From the NCBI GenBank assembly GCA_018829185.1, contig JAHJUI010000004.1, forward strand, positions 1-34,164: DNA of 34,164 bases, in the 5' to 3' direction. How positions within the stretch are numbered: position 1 is the stretch's first letter; each line of letters begins with the position of its first letter. Below the pieces are notes generated by a model. The model had not been told where the DNA came from. It worked only from the letters and a program-made list of their open reading frames with translations, and ran no database searches. The DNA comes from Nanobdellota archaeon. GTDB taxonomy: Archaea; Nanobdellota; Nanobdellia; SCGC-AAA011-G17; PNOQ01. Positions 1-7,508 of the stretch are shown piece after piece. A program made the translations under genes and the position numbers.

Positions 1-65
1 AGGGCTTTAGCAAGCTCTAAAGCATCATCAACAAACTTTAAATAGTCAGAATATTCATTATTCAT
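1..65 (-). CDS. 5' end of an unidentified gene, truncated by the window edge
   Basis: An ATG at 65 on the minus strand opens a frame that runs off the left edge after 21 codons (begins MNNEYSDYLKFVDDALELAK). A good ribosome-binding site (AGAGGTG, about 74-78) lies 7-9 nt upstream, which makes the start credible. The N-terminus looks helical and soluble, with no signal peptide. It follows the ABM-like gene on the same strand by 55 nt. Too little is visible to name a family. Confidence 0.6.
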   Translation of the reverse strand, partial: MNNEYSDYLKFVDDALELAKA

Positions 66-74
66 TTGGTACAC

Positions 75-104
75 CTCTTTGGTTTCTTTACAGAAACCTT
101 AGAG
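75..104 (-). promoter_or_regulatory. Hairpin overlapping the ribosome-binding site of the truncated gene
   Basis: On the minus strand CTCT-AA-GGTTTC, a 6-nt loop, then GAAACC-AA-AGAG forms a stem of 6 plus 4 pairs with a symmetric AA/AA internal loop. Its 3' arm ends inside the AGAGGTG ribosome-binding site of the gene starting at 65, so folding would partly hide that site. It could instead be a transcript-end hairpin of the ABM-like gene. It is seen in sequence only. Confidence 0.5.
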
Positions 105-120
105 ATTTTTTATTTAAAAA

Positions 121-582
121 TTATAGGGTTGCACCAGAGCTGGTACCAACTTCACAGATTCCAAGATGCATTAAACTTTCACAACAAGCTTCTGTAAGGT
201 CATCTAATCTTTGATAATCTTCTGCAAATTCTTTTTGGAAAGCTCTGAAAGCTTCTTCAGATCTCCAAATATCGAGTGTTAAGTAAGTATTATGACCAAA
301 AATATCATTAAAGACTTCAGTTGCTATATAATCTGGACTATGCCTAAATAATTCTGGCCAAGCTGTCTCATTAAGCCTAGCAAATTCTTCTTCACATTCT
401 TTTCTTACGTCAAATCTGTATATATTGACAATCATTCTTCCTTTGTCTTCTGTTGATTTTTCTTCTTCTCTTGCAAGGAATCTATCTATCCAATTAGTAT
501 CACATTTAGGTCTGTTTGGATCTTTGGCTAATTCTCCAGCTTTTATTCTTGCTCTTCTTTCAATTTCTGCTGCTGAAGTCAT
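121..582 (-). CDS. ABM-like (dimeric alpha/beta barrel) domain protein
   Basis: A 153-residue soluble protein. Residues about 50-145 resemble the antibiotic biosynthesis monooxygenase / dimeric ferredoxin-like barrel fold: an MIVNIYRF first strand, a helix with EEEFARL, a YLTLDIWRSEEAFRAFQKEF strand-helix segment and a Cys-Cys near the end. Family members bind small ligands, haem or quinone-type substrates; no substrate can be assigned here. Residues 1-49 are a charged extension. I keep the ATG at 582 because a TTTATAAA box at about 604-611 lies about 25 nt upstream, as expected for a leaderless archaeal transcript; an alternative start is Met50. The last codons (SSGATL) lie in a 17-bp sequence repeated at 34026-34042. 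Confidence 0.6.
   Translation of the reverse strand: MTSAAEIERRARIKAGELAKDPNRPKCDTNWIDRFLAREEEKSTEDKGRMIVNIYRFDVRKECEEEFARLNETAWPELFRHSPDYIATEVFNDIFGHNTYLTLDIWRSEEAFRAFQKEFAEDYQRLDDLTEACCESLMHLGICEVGTSSGATL
125..141. repeat. 17-bp inverted repeat partner of 34026-34042
   Basis: AGGGTTGCACCAGAGCT overlaps the last codons of the ABM-like gene (SSGATL then stop). It is exact over 17 bp, relatively GC-rich for this genome, and flanked by unrelated bases on both sides. Confidence 0.6.
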
Positions 583-621
583 AAAAGTGAGAGTTAGTTG
601 TAATTTATAAAAGTTTAGGAT

Positions 622-641
622 TTAAAAGGTAAGATTTATAA
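622..641 (+). promoter_or_regulatory. BRE/TATA promoter box, copy 1
   Basis: TTAAAAGGTAAGATTTATAA ends 25 nt before the ATG at 667. It matches the promoter box at 5505-5524 at 19 of 20 positions. A purine-rich BRE followed by TTTATAA is the standard archaeal TFB/TBP site. It supports expression of the small frameshifted gene. Confidence 0.6.
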
Positions 642-666
642 GATTTTTTGTATTCTCTTTTGTAAA

Positions 667-845
667 ATGACTGAAGAACTTAAAATAGAGTTTAGCCTGA
701 GTTACTTAGATGTTTGGTCTTATACTCGTAAAGAATTTGATATTGTAAAGTTTGCTCCATTAGGCAGGGGAGAACTTTAATTTTCAGACCATTGCATCCT
801 GATGAGGAAGTAGAGCTTGTAAGAACGTTGAGAGATCATTTATAG
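667..845 (+). pseudogene. Small gene broken by a probable single-base frameshift
   Basis: An ATG at 667 opens a 37-codon frame ending at 780. A second frame continues from about 766 to a TAG at 843-845. Adding one G to the GGGG run at about 767-770 would join them into one protein of about 59 residues (...KFAPLGR then GRTLIFRPLHPDEEVELV...). The composition is protein-like on both sides and a strong promoter box precedes it. It may be a recent pseudogene, a programmed frameshift, or a homopolymer error in the assembly. I do not recognise the family. Confidence 0.4.
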
Positions 846-877
846 TTGTGGATTACTGGGTGGTTTTGTTTTTTGAA

Positions 878-3800
878 TTAAGAAATCCAAACTGCTTTGC
901 CACTTATTTCATCATTTGGAAAACCTGGGCTTTCTTCATTATCTTTGTTTTCTTCCCCTTCTGGTCCTCTTTCACCATCTTTTGGCCCTCTATCATCGCC
1001 ACCCATTATTCCTTTAAAAAATAATTGGAATATATCTTGAACTTCTCCTTTTGCACTTTCTGGATAGTATTTTGCTGAATTCATTAGGCTTCTCATTTTA
1101 AGGTACATTCTGGCTTCATTAACAACTTCCTTAACTCTTTGAATTGGTTGGATTTTTTGTCTATCCCATGGAGGACTTTCAAGCATTTTTCCCCTCATGT
1201 CTTTTTCCATATCATATATAATTTCATGCATTATTGCAAAATCTAATTCAATTCTAACATCTTCTCCTGGATTTTCAGAAGGAGGCATTGGCTCAGCTTT
1301 CATAATGTCATTTTCATTTACTTGAGCATAAACATTAAACACAACTTCGTCTGCCTCATAATCTTTAAACTGAATAACTAGATCTAAGTTACCACCATAT
1401 TTTTCTTGTAATTTCCTTATGCTTTCCATCATTTTCTTATCTTGTCTTATTTCCTGTTTTTCTTCTTCTGTTAGGCCTTCTTCATTGCCTCTTTCTAATT
1501 TTTCTTCAGGATCTCCAGGGAATTCATGGTTTTCCATAGATTGTTTCATTTCATAAATCATAAATTCTTTAGGTGGGAAAACCCAGATTTTCATATAAGG
1601 ACTAATAATAGTAACTGCCCCGTCCATTCCGGGCATTTCAACTTCTTTTATTTCTTCCCAGTATTCTAATTTACCATAATCTGTTTCATATTCAATATTG
1701 ATTAAATTAACATCCATTACTTCAGTGACATCATTTTTTTCTAAACATTGCATTGTATGGGATAATCTCATCTGACTATCAACATTATTCCAATATAATT
1801 CAAAGATTCCAGAAACTGATTGCTCCCATTCTTCTGTTGAACTTGGAAGATATTTTTCAAAGAACCATACTGCAAATTCTTGATTAAATCCTTTTTCAAA
1901 TTCTTGTCTTTGTTTGATTATGTTTTCCATCTCGTATTCACACCAATCTCCTTGGCCACCTTCGTAATATTTTTGTTTTAATGGTTCAACTTGTTCAAAT
2001 GGATCTCCCCAGCCACCAAACCAAACATATCCTTCTGTTCTTCCTTTTTCAATTCTGCAGCCACCACCTACTTGGAAAACTCCTTTTTCCCATTGTTGCT
2101 CATCTTCAAATTCTTTCCACCAATCTCCGCCTTCCATGCATTTGCCAATACAATCTTCATCAGCACTACAACCACCTTCACAATTTTGGCTTTCTTGATC
2201 AATATTACAATCCATTGATTCTCCACAAGCTTCTCTAATACATTTTTCTACACAAGGTCTTGAACATTCTGCTTTACATCTTTGTTCTTGTTCTTCTTGA
2301 TTTTGTTCTTGCTCTCTTTTATCTTTTTCTTCCCATTCACCACCATCATCTCCATAATCACAGTCTGGGCAATAATCATCTCCTGGTGGCTCTTGTCCTG
2401 GTTCACCACCATTTCCATCTCCTTCAGGATTTCCTTCAGGTTCTGGTGACCCTTGTGGTTCTTCAGGTTCAGATTCTGGTTCATCTCCACCTTCAACATC
2501 ATATCCAGTAATTCTTAAGAAAAATCCTGTAATAAAATTAATAACATTACCAGTTACTTCTGGTTCAGGTGCTTGTTCTTTAGGTTCTGGTGATTCTTGT
2601 GGTTCTGGCTCAGATACTTCTTCAGGTTCGTCTTCAATTGGCTCTTCTACTTCTTGTTCTTCTTCTGGTTCAGGTTCACTTATTTCTTCTACAGGTTCAT
2701 CAACTTCTTTTTTTTCAGGAAGTTTAACACATTCACCATTACTACAAACTTTATCTCCTCCACAATCATTTAGTGTTTCACATTCATTTTTCTTTTCTTC
2801 ACAAATCCAATCACAAGTACAATCAGGATAATTTCCAGAAATTTCTAAATTTCCTGGGCAGGAAGGTGTTTTAACAGACCATTCATCCCAACAAAATTCA
2901 TCACAACTTTCTTGTCCTGGAGAGCATTCAACATTTAATGATACCCATAAACCATCAGCACACATTGAAGTAACTAATTCTTTTCCATCAGCACATTTTT
3001 CTATAATTTTATCACCATCTTCACATAAATTGCAGGTTGCCCATTCTTTAATTTGGCATTCTCCATCAATACATTCACCACATTCACTACATTCTTCATC
3101 TACTTGACAAGGTTGTGAGTCATCAACACAAACAGGTTCTAATGGACATCCATTTTCATTTTCTCCTTTAAAAATAACTTCACCGGCACATTCTATTTCT
3201 TCATATACAGGACATCCAGCACAATCTTCATAACAAGTTTCAGTTGTTTCATTTAATTCAGGTTCACAAACTCCGTCTCCACAAAAACCTTCTTTTTCTT
3301 TTATTTCATATTCTTTTGCTTGGCATTCTCCTGAAATACAATAATAATCAACTTTAATTTTGGTTGTTTCTGTTTCGGTTGTTCCGTTTTCACCTTCAAC
3401 AGTTCCTTCAATAGTTGTTGTGCCTGCTCCACATATTTGTCCTCCACATTGAGAATCTCCACAATCTATTTGGTCATTATCATTATCATCTATATTATTA
3501 TTACAAATTTCTTCTCCGTTTTCTTTAAATTCTTGTACTAGTCTTTTTTCAAAATTTGTCTGACTAAAATAATATTCTCTTTTATCATAACCTGAAAATA
3601 AACCTAAATAAAATGATTTTCTTGAATTATAATTTTGCTCTCTTAAATCATTTGCTTTTTGTCTTTGTAATTGGTCTTGTTTTATCCACCAATAAGGATC
3701 TTCATTTCCTTCTGGTTGTTCATTAGATTTTTCTTTTTCAATCTCTTCCCACACATCATTAGATTTTTCATTCCAAGCTTCTGTTATTGCTCTAAGTTGA

Positions 3801-4804
3801 TTTGAATAAGAAAATAAAGAATCAAAATCTTCTTGCTGACAAGCACTCTGCATTTGATCTATTAAGTCCCTTGTTTCAGACATTAAACTGCTTTCATCTT
3901 TTTCTCTATATCTATCTCTTGTATTTTTATCATCTCTTCTTTCATCTGGATGTTTAAAATTACCTCTTCCTTCAAATCTTAAATCCATATTAATATAGTT
4001 CCACTCACAATCATCACACATTTCTAATCTTAAAATTGCTTCAAACTTTTCACCTTCACAAAAAGTAATTTCATTAAGAAGTACATTTTGACCTTGCCTT
4101 TGGTTTTCACTTCCAAAAATAGATACCATTACATCTTCACACTTTCCGCTACCTTGTTCAAAATAATTTCTAAAAATCATTTCTGCATTAACACTTTCTT
4201 TTGCTAATTCTTCTGCATTTGAACTTGTAGGATTAGAATTAAAAGCTTCAGCAAGTGATTGAATACTGTCTATCTTGCTTTGAATATCTATTTGTTCTTT
4301 TGGTTTTTTAAATTCAGTACTAAAATGTAATCTATAAATTATAGAATCTTCTTCTGGAAGCCCTTCAATATCTTCAAAATGATCATATTTCTTGAAAATA
4401 CTTGGATATGCTTCCATTCTTATTTGTATTTTCTTTCCATCAAAAACTATTTTTTTCCAAACAGGAACATAATCATCAAGTTTTTTGTCTTGTTCTTCTC
4501 CTTCAACCCAAACCCATTTAGTTTCTTCATTTGGTTCTCCAAGAACTTTTCTAATTTGCTCTTCTTTTACAATTCCGCCCATTTCTTTTCCTGTTGCACC
4601 TAAAACTTCATTTAAACCTTCTCTTGCAGAACTAAAATGTAGCATTAATCTAACATAATCGATATTTCCTGTTTCATATTCTTCAGCATAATGAGTAATC
4701 TTTTTTATTTCAGAATCAACAGAGCTAGCTAAAGCAAAAGGTATTATTGTGGCTAGTAGAATCAAAATTAGGAATAAACTTAATACACCCCTTTTCACTT
4801 TCAT
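878..4804 (-). CDS. Giant Cys-rich secreted surface protein
   Basis: A 1308-residue exported protein. Residues 1-26 are a signal peptide (KVKR then a hydrophobic core ending ALA). Residues 27-430 are acidic and helical. Residues about 432-700 are Cys-rich: a C-NNNIDDNDNDQIDC segment at 434-448 resembles the MopE-type Asp/Asn calcium-binding motif, FCGDGVCEPE at 507-516 resembles CGDGxC repeats of archaeal surface proteins, and several short C-x-x-C modules follow. Residues about 700-810 are a Pro/Glu linker interrupted by a hydrophobic segment with TGNVINFITG and ITGY (751-769). A second Cys cluster spans 812-889. The C-terminal domain is acidic and ends ISGKAVWIS. By my count there are over fifty cysteines, so it likely depends on disulfide formation outside the cell. 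A TATA box (TTATAAAT) about 27 nt upstream supports this start. Function unknown; a cell-surface or adhesion role is inferred. Confidence 0.8.
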   Translation of the reverse strand: MKVKRGVLSLFLILILLATIIPFALASSVDSEIKKITHYAEEYETGNIDYVRLMLHFSSAREGLNEVLGATGKEMGGIVKEEQIRKVLGEPNEETKWVWVEGEEQDKKLDDYVPVWKKIVFDGKKIQIRMEAYPSIFKKYDHFEDIEGLPEEDSIIYRLHFSTEFKKPKEQIDIQSKIDSIQSLAEAFNSNPTSSNAEELAKESVNAEMIFRNYFEQGSGKCEDVMVSIFGSENQRQGQNVLLNEITFCEGEKFEAILRLEMCDDCEWNYINMDLRFEGRGNFKHPDERRDDKNTRDRYREKDESSLMSETRDLIDQMQSACQQEDFDSLFSYSNQLRAITEAWNEKSNDVWEEIEKEKSNEQPEGNEDPYWWIKQDQLQRQKANDLREQNYNSRKSFYLGLFSGYDKREYYFSQTNFEKRLVQEFKENGEEICNNNIDDNDNDQIDCGDSQCGGQICGAGTTTIEGTVEGENGTTETETTKIKVDYYCISGECQAKEYEIKEKEGFCGDGVCEPELNETTETCYEDCAGCPVYEEIECAGEVIFKGENENGCPLEPVCVDDSQPCQVDEECSECGECIDGECQIKEWATCNLCEDGDKIIEKCADGKELVTSMCADGLWVSLNVECSPGQESCDEFCWDEWSVKTPSCPGNLEISGNYPDCTCDWICEEKKNECETLNDCGGDKVCSNGECVKLPEKKEVDEPVEEISEPEPEEEQEVEEPIEDEPEEVSEPEPQESPEPKEQAPEPEVTGNVINFITGFFLRITGYDVEGGDEPESEPEEPQGSPEPEGNPEGDGNGGEPGQEPPGDDYCPDCDYGDDGGEWEEKDKREQEQNQEEQEQRCKAECSRPCVEKCIREACGESMDCNIDQESQNCEGGCSADEDCIGKCMEGGDWWKEFEDEQQWEKGVFQVGGGCRIEKGRTEGYVWFGGWGDPFEQVEPLKQKYYEGGQGDWCEYEMENIIKQRQEFEKGFNQEFAVWFFEKYLPSSTEEWEQSVSGIFELYWNNVDSQMRLSHTMQCLEKNDVTEVMDVNLINIEYETDYGKLEYWEEIKEVEMPGMDGAVTIISPYMKIWVFPPKEFMIYEMKQSMENHEFPGDPEEKLERGNEEGLTEEEKQEIRQDKKMMESIRKLQEKYGGNLDLVIQFKDYEADEVVFNVYAQVNENDIMKAEPMPPSENPGEDVRIELDFAIMHEIIYDMEKDMRGKMLESPPWDRQKIQPIQRVKEVVNEARMYLKMRSLMNSAKYYPESAKGEVQDIFQLFFKGIMGGDDRGPKDGERGPEGEENKDNEESPGFPNDEISGKAVWIS

Positions 4805-4966
4805 GTGATTCGTAATTTTTATTATTTATAACTCTTTCTGTTTGTGGTTGATTAAACGATAAGTTTTCTTGCCTCAGGCTGGATTATAAATCTTTTGTTT
4901 TGTTGTTATTTATAAAGCTTTAGAATTAACTAGTTGAATTACTGGTTTTGTTTTAAAACGTGTGTA

Positions 4967-5218
4967 TTATTTTTTGTAAATTTTCCTTCTGTGATCTATT
5001 TTTATCACAAGTATTCTAAGTTGATCATCTTTAATATCCATTATTACCCTATAATCACCAATTCTTAGACTGAAATAAGGATTATTTACTAATTTTTTTA
5101 CATAAACATAAGGTCTAAATCTACAGCGTTCAAGAGAAGTAACTATTCTGCTTTGTAGTTTTTTATCTAATTTTTTAAGTTGTTTCTTAGCTAAATTAGA
5201 TAATTTTACAGAATACAT
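4967..5218 (-). CDS. RelE/ParE-family toxin
   Basis: An 83-residue basic protein. The N-terminal MYSVKLSNLAKKQLKKLD and the core FSLRIGDYRVIMDI followed by IDHRRKIYKK match the RelE fold (family knowledge: the LRxGDYRV strand and a terminal HRRxxY segment; RelE members cleave mRNA in the ribosomal A site). Its ATG overlaps the antitoxin stop codon by one base (TAATG), so the two are translationally coupled. Length is normal for the family. Whether it is active was not tested; some archaeal RelE-like proteins have drifted. Confidence 0.85.
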   Translation of the reverse strand: MYSVKLSNLAKKQLKKLDKKLQSRIVTSLERCRFRPYVYVKKLVNNPYFSLRIGDYRVIMDIKDDQLRILVIKIDHRRKIYKK

Positions 5219-5436
5219 TATAATTTCAGCTCTTTCTTTACTTCTTCAAGAGTATGGAATTTTCCTTCTTTGAATTCTTTTTCAGCTTGTTTTATATCTC
5301 TTTTAGTTTCTTCTGATAATTCCATTGTATCTTCTATTAAACCCCAGATTACTTCTTCATAGGTTTCATTGTCAAACATTTTTCTTTTTCCTAATTCAGA
5401 TTGTAAATCTTTAGTTATTTGGATTGTGGTTACCAT
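5218..5436 (-). CDS. RelB/ribbon-helix-helix-type antitoxin
   Basis: A 72-residue protein whose first half (MVTTIQITKDLQSELGKRK, then ETYEEVIWGLIED) looks like the short beta-strand plus two-helix ribbon-helix-helix DNA-binding domain of archaeal antitoxins. The second half is acidic and helical (EEVKKELKL at the end) and would bind the toxin. It precedes the toxin with a one-base overlap. A TATA-like TTTATATACT lies at about 5455-5465, and a perfect 10-bp palindrome sits at 5441-5450 between it and the start codon, consistent with autorepression. Confidence 0.8.
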   Translation of the reverse strand: MVTTIQITKDLQSELGKRKMFDNETYEEVIWGLIEDTMELSEETKRDIKQAEKEFKEGKFHTLEEVKKELKL

Positions 5437-5440
5437 AGTG

Positions 5441-5450
5441 AACTATAGTT
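5441..5450. promoter_or_regulatory. Palindromic operator candidate of the toxin-antitoxin operon
   Basis: AACTATAGTT is a perfect 10-bp palindrome lying 5 nt upstream of the antitoxin start and directly downstream of its TATA box, where a bound antitoxin would block initiation. A related ACTATA half-site lies next to it at about 5454-5459. Confidence 0.45.
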
Positions 5451-5504
5451 TGGTATAGTATATAAAGGTTTTGTTTTGCAGAGTTTGCATGGCATGATTT
5501 TATG

Positions 5505-5524
5505 TTAAAAGGCAAGATTTATAA
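5505..5524 (+). promoter_or_regulatory. BRE/TATA promoter box, copy 2
   Basis: TTAAAAGGCAAGATTTATAA ends 23 nt before the acyltransferase ATG at 5548. It differs from the box at 622-641 at one base. The spacing predicts a leaderless or nearly leaderless transcript. Confidence 0.65.
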
Positions 5525-5547
5525 TCCTTCCTAAATTCTAAAATTTC

Positions 5548-6174
5548 ATGACAAAACTTTATAGGGTTTCTAAAAAAATATTTGGTTCTATTGATAGAAT
5601 TTGGTATAAATTTGAATTAGATGGGTTAGAAAACATTCCTGAAGAAGGTCGTTTAATTGTTGCTGTTGCTGGGCATGCATGTAATGGGGATGCTATTCAT
5701 CTGGGATTGCAGCACCCAAGGGAATTACATTTTATGGCTAAAGGAGAATTGTTTGATGTTCCTATTTTGAGTAGTCTTGTAAAAGGGTATAATGCTTTTT
5801 CTGTTAAAAGGGGGCGGGGTTGTTCTTTAGAGGCTATTGAAGCTGGTTTAGATAAATTAAGAAAAGATCAAGATGTGGCCATGTTTGTTGAAGAGGTCAG
5901 AACTAAGACTGGAGAATTGGGAAGGGTAAGGACCGGGACAGCTCGTATGGCTTTAATGGCAATAGAAGAAGGTATTCCTGTTAAAATTTCTCCTTGTTTA
6001 TTGCAGGGAACTTATGGTTTATATCCTGCAGGCATTATTCCCCGTAGAAAACAATTGAAGTTGAGTTTTAATGAAACCATTGATACTAGTAAGTATGATT
6101 CTATAGATAGATTAACTGCTGCTATACATGATTCTATTCAAGAATTAAAAGAAAAAAAGAAAAAAAGTTTTTAG
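5548..6174 (+). CDS. PlsC-like (LPLAT family) acyltransferase
   Basis: A 208-residue protein of the glycerophosphate/lysophosphatidate acyltransferase superfamily. The HX4D catalytic motif is present as H43-ACNG-D48. The later motifs are recognisable but altered: SVKRGRG (85-91) in place of the usual F-x-x-R block, and FVEEVRTKTGELG (113-125) in place of FPEGTRS-type substrate binding. In bacteria PlsC acylates lysophosphatidic acid at sn-2. No long membrane segment is evident. Archaeal lipids are isoprenoid ethers, so the natural acyl donor and acceptor are unclear here. It converges on the DsbA-like gene with a 4-nt overlap, and lgt lies in the same stretch. The superfamily is firm; the substrate is not. 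Confidence 0.8.
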   Translation: MTKLYRVSKKIFGSIDRIWYKFELDGLENIPEEGRLIVAVAGHACNGDAIHLGLQHPRELHFMAKGELFDVPILSSLVKGYNAFSVKRGRGCSLEAIEAGLDKLRKDQDVAMFVEEVRTKTGELGRVRTGTARMALMAIEEGIPVKISPCLLQGTYGLYPAGIIPRRKQLKLSFNETIDTSKYDSIDRLTAAIHDSIQELKEKKKKSF

Positions 6175-7109
6175 CAATTTCCTGCTGCAGGAGCTGCAGC
6201 ACTACCTTCTAAAGTTTCTCCACATGTTTCTGGAGCTACATTGAAAGCAGAACAAATAGCTGTTTTAAATGCTTCAGCATTTCTACTTGTGTCAACTTTT
6301 ACTCCGTTAACAACCAAACTTGGTGAACCAGTAACTCCGTATGCTTTAGCACGAGCAGAATGTTCTGCAATTAAATCTGCTCCTCTTTCTTCAACACAAG
6401 ACATGACTGCTGAATCATCAATTCCTAAAGATTGCATTAATGCAAGCGATTCAGTTTTATCACATTCTATATCTCTTGAAGAACTACATGCAGGATAGAT
6501 ATCTTCTACAAAACTTGTTGCATATTGCCAATATTTGTCTTTAGCAACTTCTTGTATACATGCTTGTATTTTGTTTTGTTGAGTTTCATATTCTCCATGG
6601 CCGTCGTGATAAAGGACACTTTCAAAATCTACCGAATCTCCAAGTAAGGAAACTACTTCGGCTAAAGGTCCTTGCGCTTGAACACCATATGGGCAATAAC
6701 TCCATATAAATAACTCAACTTTTGGTTCGTCTGTTTTTGGAACTTCTGTTGGTGTTGTTTGTGTTGGTGTAGTTGGCGGTAATTGGTCAACTGCTTCTAA
6801 AGGTATAGCGTTTGGGAATAAGTATTTTCCATCAGTTGAGACATAAACTGGTATGTCTTGACCTTGGATGTTAACTATTCCAATGTATAATCCGCTTTCT
6901 TTTTCAAAACCTGATGCGTCTGCTCCAGTTACTCCAGAATTAGTTAAATAAGTTTCTACTTTTTCTTCCATAGAACTTGCTGAAGTTCCTAAAAATCCGT
7001 CTCCTCCGAACTGGACAATTAAAGAGATTATTAGTAAAATCCCTAGGACAAAAGTAGCAACTTTATATTTGTCTTTTTTTCTTCTTTTTGTTACTATGTG
7101 TTCTTCCAT
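6171..7109 (-). CDS. Membrane-anchored DsbA-like thioredoxin-fold protein with a single active-site cysteine
   Basis: A 312-residue protein with one N-terminal membrane anchor (about 16-34), a Pro/Thr linker (111-127) and a DsbA-like domain (about 130-290). The active site is SYCPYG with Cys139, where DsbA has CxxC, so the resolving cysteine is missing. The cis-proline loop (GVTGSPSLVVNG, about 258-269) is intact. Further cysteines at 184, 208, 216, 238, 286, 296 and the final residue 312 could take over that role. I chose the ATG at 7109: an AGGGGGT ribosome-binding site precedes it, whereas a longer frame would start at a TTG at 7127 that contains this site. It follows the thioredoxin gene by 11 nt in the same operon. 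Likely role: thiol-disulfide exchange outside the membrane, possibly isomerase- or chaperone-like. Confidence 0.8.
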   Translation of the reverse strand: MEEHIVTKRRKKDKYKVATFVLGILLIISLIVQFGGDGFLGTSASSMEEKVETYLTNSGVTGADASGFEKESGLYIGIVNIQGQDIPVYVSTDGKYLFPNAIPLEAVDQLPPTTPTQTTPTEVPKTDEPKVELFIWSYCPYGVQAQGPLAEVVSLLGDSVDFESVLYHDGHGEYETQQNKIQACIQEVAKDKYWQYATSFVEDIYPACSSSRDIECDKTESLALMQSLGIDDSAVMSCVEERGADLIAEHSARAKAYGVTGSPSLVVNGVKVDTSRNAEAFKTAICSAFNVAPETCGETLEGSAAAPAAGNC

Positions 7110-7120
7110 TTTTTTACCCC

Positions 7121-7474
7121 CTAACAATTAGTTAGTTCTTTAAGTTTTGACAATTGCTGAACTCCTGGATATTTTTCATTATTTATTACCCAGGTTGGAT
7201 AGTCTGTTATGCCAGCATTTGAACATGAAGTTTTGTCTTGGTCGCAGTCTACATAATTTACATATTGGAATGAGTCTCCAAATAATTCTTTTTGGTCTTT
7301 ACAATGGCTACACCATTCTGTTCCGTACATTGTAGCGCCATTTTGTGTTAAGCATCGTGCTAGTTGATCATTGTCCGAGATTGGATCTACTCCTGTAAAA
7401 AGAGTTATTGCAAAGAAAATTAGGGCTATTATTATTACTGTGATTATTATGTAAGAAACTACTCTTTTATTCAT
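7121..7474 (-). CDS. Membrane-anchored thioredoxin-like protein (WCSHC)
   Basis: A 117-residue protein: a single N-terminal membrane helix (about 5-27) and a short thioredoxin-like domain with MYGTEWCSHCKDQKELFG (Cys55 and Cys58) and a DYPTW cis-proline segment (91-95). This arrangement resembles the thioredoxin domain fused to VKOR in many prokaryotes, where it passes oxidising equivalents to secreted proteins; no VKOR is visible in the window. Extra cysteines at 41, 77, 84 and the C-terminal residue may pair. An ATTTATAAAT box at about 7499-7508, immediately after the lgt stop codon, gives it its own promoter. The DsbA-like protein directly downstream is a probable partner. Confidence 0.8.
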   Translation of the reverse strand: MNKRVVSYIIITVIIIALIFFAITLFTGVDPISDNDQLARCLTQNGATMYGTEWCSHCKDQKELFGDSFQYVNYVDCDQDKTSCSNAGITDYPTWVINNEKYPGVQQLSKLKELTNC

Positions 7475-7508
7475 CGTATTATTTGTCAGAAGAAGTGATT
7501 TATAAATG

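Noticed and set aside
1981-2511. Several open frames antisense to or in other frames of the giant Cys-rich protein gene
   Set aside because: They are rich in His, Leu or Phe from the Glu/Pro-coding repeats on the other strand, lack promoters and resemble no family.
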